DNA of 64,000 nucleotides. Origin: Agrococcus sp. ARC_14 (GTDB taxonomy: Bacteria > Actinomycetota > Actinomycetes > Actinomycetales > Microbacteriaceae). This document shows positions 1-7,409 of this stretch, piece by piece; the stretch's first letter is position 1; each line of letters begins with the position of its first letter. The notes under the pieces are model-generated. The model saw only the letters and a program-made list of their open reading frames with translations. It searched no databases and was not told the origin of the DNA. The stretch is from contig NZ_JAKUDO010000001.1 of NCBI RefSeq assembly GCF_022436485.1, positions 806,001-870,000 on the forward strand, given 5' to 3'. The translations under genes and the position numbers were made by a program.

Positions 1-324
1 GACCTTCACCTTCACGGTGCGGCACCCGTCATAGCGCGCCAGCAAACCCGCAACGGCATCCGGCCCCACCGCAGGCAGCGTCGCGTTCACCGGGATGCGC
101 TCGCGCACGACCGCAGGCCGCTCGAGCTCGGCGTCCTCGAGCGCGGCCCGCAGCCACCGCGCGGCCTCCTCGGGCTCGTACTCCAGGAACGGGCTCCACT
201 CGCCCCAGCCGGCAGCCCCGGAGAACAGCGCGACCTCGCGATGCTCGACGCCGCGGAAGCGCGTCGCAAGGGGCAGCGACACGACGTGCATGCGGTCGGC
301 GAGCCGTTCGAAGGCGAGGTCCAC
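1..324 (-). CDS. menC: o-succinylbenzoate synthase, N-terminal part (cut by window edge)
   Basis: Enolase-superfamily enzyme that dehydrates SHCHC to o-succinylbenzoate in menaquinone synthesis, in the cytoplasm. The visible 108 residues start VDLAFERLADRMHVVSLPL and contain WGEWSPFLEY, typical of the actinobacterial MenC capping domain. They end in KVKV at the window edge, where the catalytic-lysine strand begins. The GTG start at 324 is chosen because a GAGCAT hexamer ends 7 bases upstream, the leaderless spacing seen elsewhere in this window. It is divergent from the small membrane protein at 359 and belongs to the men cluster to its right. The C-terminal two thirds lie outside the window. 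Confidence 0.85.
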   Translation of the reverse strand, partial: MDLAFERLADRMHVVSLPLATRFRGVEHREVALFSGAAGWGEWSPFLEYEPEEAARWLRAALEDAELERPAVVRERIPVNATLPAVGPDAVAGLLARYDGCRTVKVKV

Positions 325-330
325 GCGCTC

Positions 331-336
331 ATGCTC
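331..336 (-). promoter_or_regulatory. -10-like hexamer GAGCAT for menC
   Basis: Reads GAGCAT on the minus strand and ends 7 bases before the menC GTG, so transcription would start at the initiation codon. It matches the recurring leaderless arrangement, but its first base is not T, so it is weaker than most. Confidence 0.35.
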
Positions 337-346
337 GCACGCCTGG

Positions 347-352
347 CACAAT
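347..352 (+). promoter_or_regulatory. -10-like hexamer CACAAT before the 359 gene
   Basis: CACAAT ends 7 bases before the GTG at 359, giving the leaderless spacing. It is back to back with the menC hexamer, so the divergent pair would share about 35 bases. Confidence 0.35.
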
Positions 353-358
353 CGACGA

Positions 359-691
359 GTGACCGAGCTGCCATGGGTGATCGAGACCCGCGCCACGACC
401 CGACGCCGCAATCCCATCTGGGGAGTGCTCGCGCTCGTCGCATCCGCGCTCTGCGGTGCCAGCTTCCTGGTCGGCATGGGCATCGCGTGGGTCGACCTCG
501 ACGGCCTGGTCTTCTGGCTGCTGCCGGTCTGGGGCATCGTCACGCTGCTCGCGATCGCCTTCGCGATCACCGCCTTCGTCAAGCGCGGCAGCGCCAACAT
601 CACCATGGCGGCGATCTCCGGCGGCCTGCTCGTCATCTCGAACCCGGTGGTCTTCCTCATCGTCGCGCTGGGCCTCGGCCTGCTGCAGTAG
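359..691 (+). CDS. small membrane protein, function unknown
   Basis: 110 residues starting VTELPWVIETRATTRRRNP. After a short charged N-terminus it has three or four hydrophobic stretches: roughly 20-45, 50-70, and 85-110, the last ending GLGLLQ. The charged segment FVKRGS lies between helices. It resembles DUF4190/DUF308-like small integral membrane proteins of actinobacteria, but no diagnostic motif is visible, so no function is assigned. It is divergent from menC and followed by a GC-rich hairpin at 691-714, so it is probably a single-gene unit. The GTG start fits the hexamer ending at 352. Confidence 0.7.
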   Translation: MTELPWVIETRATTRRRNPIWGVLALVASALCGASFLVGMGIAWVDLDGLVFWLLPVWGIVTLLAIAFAITAFVKRGSANITMAAISGGLLVISNPVVFLIVALGLGLLQ

Positions 692-714
692 CGGAGGCGG
701 TGGCGCGCCTCCGC
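691..714 (+). terminator. hairpin directly after the 359-691 gene
   Basis: Nine-base perfect arms (GCGGAGGCG / CGCCTCCGC) around a 6-base loop, beginning on the last base of the stop codon. No T tract follows, as is common for actinobacterial hairpin terminators. Confidence 0.45.
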
Positions 715-735
715 GCGCACATCGCATCGGGTTCG

Positions 736-741
736 TAGCAT
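736..741 (+). promoter_or_regulatory. -10 hexamer TAGCAT
   Basis: TAGCAT ends 7 bases before the GTG at 748, giving a predicted leaderless transcript. Confidence 0.5.
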
Positions 742-747
742 CACGGT

Positions 748-1134
748 GTGATCGAAGAACTGATGCTCGCCGACGAGGCGCCCCGACGTGCACAGGCGCG
801 CTCTCCGCACGAGCGCCGCCGCGCCCGCCTGGGCCCGATCTCGCTCTGGCTGCTGCTGCTCGCGGTCGTGCTGCAGGTCGTCTCGCTCGCGCAGCAGTTC
901 AGCTACCTCTTCGCGCCTCGGCCCGGTGCGTTCCCGCTGCTGCTGACGGTCGTGATCCTCGCCTCGCTGGTCTCCTTCGTCGGTGTGGTCTGCGGCATCA
1001 TGGGCGCGACCACGACGGATGGGCGACGCACGGGCGTGTTCGGAGCAGCACTGGGCATCGCGTTCGTCGTGCTCTTCGCCGCAGCGACCTCGTTCGGCTG
1101 GGGCTTCCTCGAGGCGCTCTCCGCCCCGGTCTGA
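748..1134 (+). CDS. small membrane protein, function unknown
   Basis: 128 residues. A charged N-terminal tail of about 30 residues (RRAQARSPHERRRARLGP) is followed by three predicted transmembrane helices at about 33-50, 60-85 and 100-120. A short TTTDGRR loop lies between helices two and three. I recognise no family. The arrangement resembles the preceding membrane protein, but sequence similarity is not obvious. The GTG start at 748 agrees with the TAGCAT hexamer at 736-741. Confidence 0.65.
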   Translation: MIEELMLADEAPRRAQARSPHERRRARLGPISLWLLLLAVVLQVVSLAQQFSYLFAPRPGAFPLLLTVVILASLVSFVGVVCGIMGATTTDGRRTGVFGAALGIAFVVLFAAATSFGWGFLEALSAPV

Positions 1135-1202
1135 GCCGCTCAGCAGCAGGCGTCCGATCACTCGAGGGCAACTGGCCCCTTCCCCCGCCGCCGCACCAGC
1201 GC

Positions 1203-1208
1203 GAGAAT
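1203..1208 (+). promoter_or_regulatory. -10-like hexamer GAGAAT
   Basis: GAGAAT ends 7 bases before the GTG at 1215. This is a weaker match that keeps the leaderless spacing. Confidence 0.3.
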
Positions 1209-1214
1209 GATGCT

Positions 1215-2258
1215 GTGTCGACGGCGATGCCGGAGTTCGAGATGCCGCCACAGGCGGAGGCTGCCGCTCGGCCCGAAGCACGTCCCGCCGCCCCTGCGGA
1301 TGCCGCAACGCTCGACGACCCCCTCAGTCCGGGCACGGCACCACGGCTCACGCGCCTCTTCGGCTGGCGGCAGCTGGTGATCGCCGGACTCGTCGGCGCG
1401 CTCGTCGGCGGCGCCATCCCCGCGGCGATGCAGGCCCTCGATCATTCGGCGGCCGCGACCCAGGCTGAGCACCTGCGCTCGGTGGCGCTCGAGTACCTCA
1501 CCGCCATCGCGTCCGGCCGCGCTGGCGTTGCGAGCGAGCTGGTGCCGGTGCAGAGCGGCCGGGTGGCTCCGGATGCGGTGCTGCAGTCGGCACAGCCGAT
1601 CACCGACTACGCGGTGCAGCTCGTGCAGGTCGACGGCGCCGACGGGTCTGCGGATGTGCGCTACCGGATCGGCGGCACCGAGGTGTTCCGGGCGCTGGAG
1701 GCCGAGCTCGTCGAGGGGGAGTGGCGGCTCACGACCTCGCTCGCAGAGGTCGCAGACGTGACCTTCACCGATCCGATCGCGCGGGTGCAGGTGGCCGGCG
1801 TGCCGCTCGACGGCGGCACGCCCGTGCTGCTCTATCCGGGCAGCTACACGATCGACGCGTTCTCAGGCCCGTTCTTCCTCTCCGGAGGCGATCGCTTCGT
1901 CGTCGACGGCGACCTGCGCACCCCCACCGTGCCGTACGTGACCGCTGGCGTCGTGCCGCGCATCCGCGACCTCGCCACCGAGCTCGCGCTCGACACCGTC
2001 GCCGACTGCCAGATGCGCGCCCGCTGCCCCGTGCCCCACGGGCTGCAGCTGCTGCCGGTCGGCGAGCCCTACCCGGTCGATGTCGACGAGGCGGCGGGAG
2101 CCATCGAGCTGTCGGTGCCGATCATGGCGATCGACGGCGCCGACACGCAGTGGTTCGACGTGCGCCTGCGCGCGATCCTCGACGACGACGGCGCGCCGAC
2201 CGAGTGGCGGTGCGGCGAGCCGGGCGAGAGCGAAGCGCTCTACGCCTGCAGGCTCTGA
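1215..2258 (+). CDS. membrane-anchored extracytoplasmic protein, paralogue 1
   Basis: 347 residues. The order is a cytoplasmic proline/alanine-rich N-terminus starting MSTAMPEFEMP, one helix near residues 56-76 (LVIAGLVGALVGGAIPAAM), then a long exported part. The segment AVALEYLTAIASGRAGVASEL-like (residues about 85-110) followed by DAVLQSAQPITDY and EGEWRLTTSL looks like an NTF2-like/DUF4878-type fold (inference). Four cysteines, as C-x5-C near residue 270 and C-x11-C at the C-terminus, are shared with the next gene and suggest disulfides. It has the same MPEFEMP opening, helix and overall order as the gene at 2339, so the two are tandem duplicates. The function is unknown. Confidence 0.65.
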   Translation: MSTAMPEFEMPPQAEAAARPEARPAAPADAATLDDPLSPGTAPRLTRLFGWRQLVIAGLVGALVGGAIPAAMQALDHSAAATQAEHLRSVALEYLTAIASGRAGVASELVPVQSGRVAPDAVLQSAQPITDYAVQLVQVDGADGSADVRYRIGGTEVFRALEAELVEGEWRLTTSLAEVADVTFTDPIARVQVAGVPLDGGTPVLLYPGSYTIDAFSGPFFLSGGDRFVVDGDLRTPTVPYVTAGVVPRIRDLATELALDTVADCQMRARCPVPHGLQLLPVGEPYPVDVDEAAGAIELSVPIMAIDGADTQWFDVRLRAILDDDGAPTEWRCGEPGESEALYACRL

Positions 2259-2259
2259 T

Positions 2260-2279
2260 CGGCGGCGATTGTGCCGCCG
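2260..2279 (+). terminator. hairpin between the two tandem paralogues
   Basis: CGGCGGC / GCCGCCG arms of 7 bases around GATTGT, right after the stop codon of the first paralogue. No T tract. It suggests the two paralogues are separately transcribed. Confidence 0.4.
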
Positions 2280-2326
2280 CTCGGCGCCCACACTGAACGA
2301 AGCGTGCGCTCTCAGCAGGTTCGCGC

Positions 2327-2332
2327 CATGAT
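2327..2332 (+). promoter_or_regulatory. -10-like hexamer CATGAT
   Basis: CATGAT ends 7 bases before the GTG at 2339. The match is weaker, but the spacing is the same as at the other leaderless starts. Confidence 0.3.
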
Positions 2333-2338
2333 GAGCGG

Positions 2339-3403
2339 GTGTCGCCGCCGATGCCCGAGTTCGAGATGCCAGCGGTCGTCGACGTGCCCGCTCCGCCCGA
2401 TCAGCACACCGCGCCGCCCACCACGCTGCGCCCCGACCACACGGCCGAGGCCGACGCATCCGACGACCTCGGGCCGCGTCGCGCGGGCAGGGGCGGACGC
2501 CAGCTGCTGATCGCGGGCGTCATCGGCGCGATCATCGGTGCCGCGATCCCCGGCGGCATCCAGCTGGCCGAGCGCGCGGCGGCCGACGGCGACGCCGACA
2601 GCCTGCGCACGGTCGCGATGGACTACCTGACGGCCATCGCCGAGGGCCGCGCGGCCGACGCGACGGCGATCGTGCCGCTGTCGTCGTCGGCGACGGTGGC
2701 ATCGGATGCCGTGCTGCAGTCGGCGGAGCGCATCACGGAGCCCGAGGTGCGGCTCGTCCACATCGACGGCGACGCCGCCACGGTCGAGGTGGGCTTCCAG
2801 GTCGTGCGCAGCGACATCGCGCACGACCTCGACGCCGAGCGGGTCGACGGCGAATGGCGCATCAGCACCTCACTGGCCGAGCCGCTGCAGTTGTTCGAAT
2901 ACGGGGCGCGATTCCCGCTGCAGATCGCGGGCGAGGACGTCAGGGCGACAGGGGACTTGACGAACACCTCGCTCTACCCGGGGCGCTACGAGTTCGACAC
3001 GGGCACGAATCAGGTCTTTTCCACGAGCGCGCCGCCGATCACCGTCGATGGCGATCCCCGCACCCCCATCGACGCCTACATGCAGCCGGAGCTGGAGCCC
3101 GAGATCGCGCGGTACGCGACCGATCTGGGGCTGCGACTTGCGCTCGAGTGCCAAGCGGCGCAGTCGTGTGCGATCCCTGCCGACGTCGAACTGCGCGCGA
3201 CGGATCAGGCCTACATGCGGAACATCGTCGGCGACTCCGTGGACATCGGCGTGCCGGTGATGTTGGGCTCGAACTCGGGCGGGGAATGGTACGACGTCTC
3301 GCTCCGACTCATCCTCGACGAGACCGGCGCACCCTCGGAGTGGCTCTGCGCCGAGCCGGCCTCGGCCCAGAGCCCGACCGACCCCTGCCCGGCGCCCGAA
3401 TGA
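2339..3403 (+). CDS. membrane-anchored extracytoplasmic protein, paralogue 2
   Basis: 354 residues starting MSPPMPEFEMP. The domain order matches its upstream neighbour: a cytoplasmic Pro/Asp-rich segment of about 55 residues, one helix (LLIAGVIGAIIGAAIPGGI), and an exported domain with YLTAIAEGRAADAT, ASDAVLQSAERITEPEVRL and DGEWRISTSLAEP. Cysteines recur as C-x5-C (ECQAAQSC) and C-x12-C at the C-terminus, as in paralogue 1. Overall identity is moderate, so this is an old duplication and not an assembly artefact. It may be a Microbacteriaceae-specific surface protein; no enzymatic motif is visible. It lies just upstream of menB on the same strand, but menB has its own promoter-like hexamer. 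Confidence 0.65.
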   Translation: MSPPMPEFEMPAVVDVPAPPDQHTAPPTTLRPDHTAEADASDDLGPRRAGRGGRQLLIAGVIGAIIGAAIPGGIQLAERAAADGDADSLRTVAMDYLTAIAEGRAADATAIVPLSSSATVASDAVLQSAERITEPEVRLVHIDGDAATVEVGFQVVRSDIAHDLDAERVDGEWRISTSLAEPLQLFEYGARFPLQIAGEDVRATGDLTNTSLYPGRYEFDTGTNQVFSTSAPPITVDGDPRTPIDAYMQPELEPEIARYATDLGLRLALECQAAQSCAIPADVELRATDQAYMRNIVGDSVDIGVPVMLGSNSGGEWYDVSLRLILDETGAPSEWLCAEPASAQSPTDPCPAPE

Positions 3404-3437
3404 GCCGATCGAGCCTCCCGCCGGACGTCGCGATCGC

Positions 3438-3443
3438 TAGGCT
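3438..3443 (+). promoter_or_regulatory. -10 hexamer TAGGCT for menB
   Basis: TAGGCT ends 7 bases before the menB GTG, giving a leaderless start. The same hexamer and spacing occur at the dehydratase gene at 39350. Confidence 0.55.
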
Positions 3444-3449
3444 GGCCAG

Positions 3450-4349
3450 GTGACCATCTCGCCGCTGTTCGACCCCGCCGAATGGGCCGACGCAGCGCCC
3501 GGGTACGACGACATCACCGTGCACCGCTCGCGCGACGGCCGCATCATCCGCATCGCCTTCGACCGGCCTGAGGTGCGCAACGCCTTCCGCCCGCACACGG
3601 TCGACGAGCTCTACCGCGCGCTCGACGACGCGCGGCAGGACAGCCGCATCGGCGTCGTGCTGCTGACCGGCAACGGGCCGAGCGAGAAGGACGGCGGCTG
3701 GGCGTTCTGCTCCGGCGGCGACCAGCGCATCCGCGGGCGCGACGGCTACAAGTACGCCGACGGCGACACGGCGGGCACGATCGACCCAGCGCGCAGCGGC
3801 CGGCTCCACATCCTCGAGGTGCAGCGCCTCATCCGCTTCATGCCGAAGGTCGTCATCGCGGTCGTGCCCGGCTGGGCGGCGGGCGGTGGCCACTCGCTGC
3901 ACGTCGTCTGCGACCTCACGATCGCCAGCCGAGAGCACGGGCGCTTCAAGCAGACGGATGCGGATGTCGGCTCGTTCGACGCCGGCTACGGCTCGGCCTA
4001 CATGGCGCGGCAGACGGGCCAGAAGTTCGCGCGCGAGGTGTTCTTCCTCGCTCGCGAGTACAGCGCAGACCGTGCCCTGCAGGCCGGCGCGATCAACGCA
4101 TCCGTTCCCCATGACGAGCTCGAGCACGTCGCACTCGACTGGGCGCGTGAGATCCTCACGAAGAGCCCGACGGCCATCCGCATGCTGAAGTTCGCCTTCA
4201 ACGCGGTGGACGACGGGCTCGTGGGGCAGCAGATCTTCGCCGGCGAGGCGACGCGGCTGGCCTACGGCACCGACGAGGCGGTCGAGGGGCGCGATGCGTT
4301 CCTCGAGAAGCGGGAGCCGGACTGGTCGCCCTACCCGTACCACTACTGA
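3450..4349 (+). CDS. menB: 1,4-dihydroxy-2-naphthoyl-CoA synthase
   Basis: 299 residues, crotonase fold. It closes the naphthoquinone ring by Dieckmann-type condensation of o-succinylbenzoyl-CoA in the cytoplasm. SGGDQ at 88-92 and GWAAGGGHSLH at 141-151 form the oxyanion hole. DVGSFDAGYGS at 172-182 carries the catalytic serine/aspartate region specific to MenB, and the C-terminus PDWSPYPYHY is family-typical. The length is normal for the actinobacterial long form. It is followed after 52 bases by menE, which has a clear Shine-Dalgarno sequence, so the two form a transcription unit. The GTG start at 3450 coincides with the predicted transcription start. Confidence 0.95.
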   Translation: MTISPLFDPAEWADAAPGYDDITVHRSRDGRIIRIAFDRPEVRNAFRPHTVDELYRALDDARQDSRIGVVLLTGNGPSEKDGGWAFCSGGDQRIRGRDGYKYADGDTAGTIDPARSGRLHILEVQRLIRFMPKVVIAVVPGWAAGGGHSLHVVCDLTIASREHGRFKQTDADVGSFDAGYGSAYMARQTGQKFAREVFFLAREYSADRALQAGAINASVPHDELEHVALDWAREILTKSPTAIRMLKFAFNAVDDGLVGQQIFAGEATRLAYGTDEAVEGRDAFLEKREPDWSPYPYHY

Positions 4350-4389
4350 TCGGGCAGGACCGCAGCAGGAGCAGGAGCGCAGAGCGCAC

Positions 4390-4397
4390 AGGAGGTG
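4390..4397 (+). promoter_or_regulatory. ribosome binding site AGGAGGTG of menE
   Basis: AGGAGGTG ends 4 bases before the GTG at 4402 and fixes the menE start. Longer in-frame extensions upstream run back into menB. Confidence 0.7.
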
Positions 4398-4401
4398 CAT
4401 C

Positions 4402-5403
4402 GTGGGAGTCGTCGTCGAGACGAGTGGATCCAGCGGCGTGCCCAAGCGCGTGCTGCTCTCTGACGAGGCGATCCAGGCGTCGACGGACGCCGCGATCGAC
4501 CGGCTCGGTGCGCCGGGGCAGTGGGTGCTGGCACTGCCCGACCACTACATCGCAGGCATGAATGTGATCTGGCGCAACGAGGCGAGCGGGGCGCCCCTCG
4601 TCCGCACCGCCGGCGCTTTCACCGCCGAGGCCTTCGTCGAGGCCGTGCAGAGCCTCGAGCACGACCGCAAGTACACATCGCTCGTGCCGACGCAGCTTGC
4701 CAGGCTCGTCGACGCCGCGCAGCTCGACCGTTCGTTCATCGGGCCGATCGCTCGGCTCGACCGCATCCTGCTCGGCGGCCAGCGCGCGCCGCTCGGCCTC
4801 ATCGAGCGCGCCGCGCGGCTCGGCTGGCGCATCACGCGCACGTACGGCGCGACCGAGACGGTCGGCGGATGCGTCTGGGACGGCATCCCGCTCCGTGACG
4901 TGAAGGTGCGCCTCACCGACCAGATCGAGATCTCGGGCCCGCAGCTCGCCGACGGCTACCATGACCCCGCGCTCACCGAGCAGCGCTTCCACACCGACGG
5001 CACGGGCACCCGCTGGTACAAGACCGGCGACGCGGGCTCGCTGATCGGCGGCACGCTGCAGGTCTCCGGCCGCATCGATGACGTCATCAACTCGGGCGGC
5101 ATCAAGATCTCGCTGGCCGCCGTCGAGCACGTCGTGCAGGTGTTCGCGCCCGACGCGGTCGTCGTCGCGGCTCCGCATCCGGAGTGGGGAGAGGTGCCTG
5201 CGGTCGTCACGACCCTCAAGCCATCGCTCGCCGAGATCCGCTCGGCGGTCGCGAACGCGCTCGGCAAGCCCGCCCGCCCCAACCACCTGGTCACGGTGTC
5301 GGTGCTGCCGACCACCGCATCCGGCAAGCCCGACCGCAAGCGCCTGCAGCGCCTTGTCGCGAGCCGCACGCAGGAGCGCCGGCGCCGCGGCATCTTCGGC
5401 TAG
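4402..5403 (+). CDS. menE: o-succinylbenzoate-CoA ligase (short form)
   Basis: 333 residues, ANL-superfamily adenylating enzyme that activates o-succinylbenzoate to its CoA thioester, the substrate of MenB next door. It opens almost directly with the P-loop (ETSGSSGVPKRVLLS, residues 6-20). TYGATETVGG at 147-156, KTGD at 207-210, GRIDDVINSGGIKIS at 223-237 and the C-terminal TASGKPDRKR with the adenylation lysine follow. The usual N-terminal subdomain of about 50-100 residues before the P-loop is missing, as in other actinobacterial MenE proteins. Its stop codon overlaps that of the convergent lipoprotein gene. Confidence 0.9.
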   Translation: MGVVVETSGSSGVPKRVLLSDEAIQASTDAAIDRLGAPGQWVLALPDHYIAGMNVIWRNEASGAPLVRTAGAFTAEAFVEAVQSLEHDRKYTSLVPTQLARLVDAAQLDRSFIGPIARLDRILLGGQRAPLGLIERAARLGWRITRTYGATETVGGCVWDGIPLRDVKVRLTDQIEISGPQLADGYHDPALTEQRFHTDGTGTRWYKTGDAGSLIGGTLQVSGRIDDVINSGGIKISLAAVEHVVQVFAPDAVVVAAPHPEWGEVPAVVTTLKPSLAEIRSAVANALGKPARPNHLVTVSVLPTTASGKPDRKRLQRLVASRTQERRRRGIFG

Positions 5404-5942
5404 CGCAACACCAGGATCGACGCGACCAGCCGGTCGAAGCGCTCGGCGTCGGGTCCGGTCGCTGCGACGAGCACGGTCGCGCCGTCGAGCTCGAGCAGGG
5501 CGAGCTCGCGCGGCCAGGAGCGGCAGAAGTTGGTGCACTCGGTGTAGTCGAGCGCGAATCGGTGCGCGCGCTGCACGCCGGGCACCGCGACCTCGACGGC
5601 GCTGGCCGGCAGCTCGGCAGCGGAGGCCCAGCTCGGGAAACGGCCGTTCAATGGCTGGTCATCTGGGCATGCGGTCGCGGCCGAGGTGGTCGCGAACGAG
5701 ATGATGCCGCGGTCGATGAAGGGCAGCTCCCATGCCTCCGCATCGTCGACGCAGCCGGAGACTGCCACGGGGCCGCTGTTCGACGCGCCGCCGGGGATGG
5801 TCGCCTCGAGCTCCAGGAGCTGGCCGTCTGCCGTCTCGAGCGACACCGTCACCGTCTCATCCTGCGGCGGTGCGAGCATGCAGCCCGTGAGCGCCGCGAT
5901 GGCAGTCACCGCAACGATGGCGAGGGGCGCGCGCAGCTTCAT
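5400..5942 (-). CDS. lipoprotein, function unknown
   Basis: 180 residues. The signal peptide MKLRAPLAIVAVTAIAALTGC has a lipobox (LTGC, Cys21), so this is a membrane-attached lipoprotein facing outward. The mature part has further cysteines (residues about 64, 92, 135, 139) that could form disulfides. It contains DYTECTNFCRSWP and a C-terminal domain ending LVASILVLR. No family is recognised. The start is supported by TAGGGT at 5949-5954, which gives a leaderless transcript. The last bases overlap the menE stop, so the two convergent genes have no room for a separate terminator. Confidence 0.7.
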   Translation of the reverse strand: MKLRAPLAIVAVTAIAALTGCMLAPPQDETVTVSLETADGQLLELEATIPGGASNSGPVAVSGCVDDAEAWELPFIDRGIISFATTSAATACPDDQPLNGRFPSWASAAELPASAVEVAVPGVQRAHRFALDYTECTNFCRSWPRELALLELDGATVLVAATGPDAERFDRLVASILVLR

Positions 5943-5948
5943 CGCTCA

Positions 5949-5954
5949 ACCCTA
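5949..5954 (-). promoter_or_regulatory. -10 hexamer TAGGGT
   Basis: TAGGGT on the minus strand ends 7 bases before the lipoprotein ATG at 5942; predicted leaderless. Confidence 0.5.
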
Positions 5955-5986
5955 GGTGCGACACCTGCGAGCCTGGCCAGCGCGGC

Positions 5987-5992
5987 TAGCAT
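5987..5992 (+). promoter_or_regulatory. -10 hexamer TAGCAT for menA
   Basis: TAGCAT ends 8 bases before the menA ATG at 6000. It favours the ATG over an in-frame GTG at 5994, which would lie upstream of the predicted transcription start. Confidence 0.5.
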
Positions 5993-5999
5993 CGTGGGG

Positions 6000-6959
6000 A
6001 TGGCCTCTCCTCGATCCGGCAACCCCGCCAAGCGCGCGCAGCTCGCCGGCACCGCTCCGAGCCCCGCGACCCCCCGCGACTGGATCGCCGCAGCCCGACC
6101 CCGCACGCTCGGCATGGCGATCGCGCCGGTCGCGCTCGGCACCGCGGCGGCGTTCAACGCCGAGGGCTACCACCTCGGCATCGCGCTCGCCTGCCTCGCG
6201 CTGGCGGTCTTCCTGCAGATCGGCGTGAACTTCGCCAACGACTACTCCGATGGCGTCAAGGGCACGGATGCGGTGCGCGTCGGGCCGGGCAGGCTCGTCG
6301 GTGCGGGCAAGGCGGCGCCGACCACCGTGCGCAACGTCGCGATCGGCTTCCTCGCCGCCGGTGCCCTGGCGGGCATCCTCGTCGTGCTCGTCTCGGGTCG
6401 CTGGTGGCTGCTGCTCGTCGGCGTCGTCTGCATCATCGCCGCATGGACCTACACCGGCGGCAAGCGTCCCTACGGCTACTACGCGCTCGGCGAGCTGATG
6501 GCGTTCCTCTTCTTCGGCCCGGTCGCGGTGATGGGCACGACCTACGCGATCCTCGGCCGCATCACCGAGGACTCCGTCGCGCTGGGCATCGCGATCGGCG
6601 CCATCTCGGCGGCCCTCATGCTGTGCAACAACCTGCGCGACATCGAGACCGACCGCGCCGCGGGCAAGCGCAGCCTCGCGACCCTCATCGGCCGACGCGC
6701 CTCCAAGGTGCTCTTCGTCGTGCTGATGCTCGTGCCGCTCGTGATCCTGGGCATCTTCGCCTACGCGCTCGCCTACGGCATCGCCGTCTTCGCCGTGCTG
6801 CTGCTCGCAGGCCCCGCGATGGTGATCGTGGCGATGGCGCGCACCCCGCGCGACCTCATCACGGCGCTCGGCCTCACCGGGCTGACGGCGCTGCTCTACG
6901 GCGTCGGCTTGGCGATCGCCATCTGGGGTGGCCCGGCAGGCTTCGTCAGCGCCGTCTGA
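6000..6959 (+). CDS. menA: 1,4-dihydroxy-2-naphthoate polyprenyltransferase
   Basis: 319 residues, UbiA-family membrane prenyltransferase that attaches the polyprenyl tail to DHNA to give demethylmenaquinone. The first Asp motif is NDYSDG at 80-85 and the second is NNLRDIETD at 210-218; both bind the Mg-pyrophosphate. Eight or nine hydrophobic helices follow a 30-residue polar N-terminus. The tail substrate comes from the polyprenyl synthase at 14816, and the product goes to MenG at 14064. It stands alone on the plus strand between two minus-strand genes. The gap to the convergent DUF4229 gene is only 9 bases. Confidence 0.95.
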   Translation: MASPRSGNPAKRAQLAGTAPSPATPRDWIAAARPRTLGMAIAPVALGTAAAFNAEGYHLGIALACLALAVFLQIGVNFANDYSDGVKGTDAVRVGPGRLVGAGKAAPTTVRNVAIGFLAAGALAGILVVLVSGRWWLLLVGVVCIIAAWTYTGGKRPYGYYALGELMAFLFFGPVAVMGTTYAILGRITEDSVALGIAIGAISAALMLCNNLRDIETDRAAGKRSLATLIGRRASKVLFVVLMLVPLVILGIFAYALAYGIAVFAVLLLAGPAMVIVAMARTPRDLITALGLTGLTALLYGVGLAIAIWGGPAGFVSAV

Positions 6960-6968
6960 GTCGCCGGC

Positions 6969-7361
6969 TCAGGGGCGGCCGGATGCGTCGGGCTCGGCGC
7001 CGTCGCCCGTGCCGTCGGCAGGGCGGTCGCCCGCAACGCGCTCGTCGACCTCGTCGACCTGGTCGACCTCGTCGGCCGTCCCCTCAGCCTCGAGGTCGGC
7101 ATCCCGATCCTCCACCGCGGCATCCTCGATGTCGGCATCGTCGGGGCCGGCACCGTCGCGCTTGCGGCCGGCGCGCAACCGCTGCAGGTCGGTTGCGGCT
7201 GCGTCGCGGAGCTTGCCGAAGAAGACGATCGACGCCGCGAAGGCGAACGCGAGCGACACCAGCAGCGAGAGCCACCACGGCACTTGGGCGATCATCAGCA
7301 CGGTGAACGGCACCACGAACAGCAGCGCGCGCACGACGAGGTAGCGCATCGAGGGGGACAT
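6969..7361 (-). CDS. DUF4229 membrane protein
   Basis: 130 residues. Two helices (about 8-25 and 29-47) and the conserved LRDAAATDLQRLRAGRKRD stretch match the DUF4229 family, commonly found beside menA/menD in actinobacteria. The C-terminal 65 residues are highly acidic and low-complexity (Asp/Glu/Ala), with a DEVDQVDEVDE run. Function is unknown; the constant men neighbourhood hints at a link to quinone or membrane biology (inference). The leaderless start is supported by TAGACT at 7368-7373. It is divergent from the next gene with a 48-base gap. Confidence 0.8.
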   Translation of the reverse strand: MSPSMRYLVVRALLFVVPFTVLMIAQVPWWLSLLVSLAFAFAASIVFFGKLRDAAATDLQRLRAGRKRDGAGPDDADIEDAAVEDRDADLEAEGTADEVDQVDEVDERVAGDRPADGTGDGAEPDASGRP

Positions 7362-7367
7362 GCACCA

Positions 7368-7373
7368 AGTCTA
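7368..7373 (-). promoter_or_regulatory. -10 hexamer TAGACT
   Basis: TAGACT ends 7 bases before the DUF4229 ATG at 7361; leaderless spacing. Confidence 0.5.
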
Positions 7374-7397
7374 TGAGCGCCCCACAGCGAAGGGGCC

Positions 7398-7403
7398 TAC
7401 CCT
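7398..7403 (+). promoter_or_regulatory. -10 hexamer TACCCT
   Basis: TACCCT ends 7 bases before the ATG at 7410. It drives the PLDc_N gene and probably menD, the SDR and the AI-2E transporter behind it. Confidence 0.5.
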
Positions 7404-7409
7404 GGGGGC

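Noticed and set aside
1215..3403. Assembly duplication of one gene
   Set aside because: The two copies differ along most of their length and keep only motif-level similarity, so they are genuine old paralogues.
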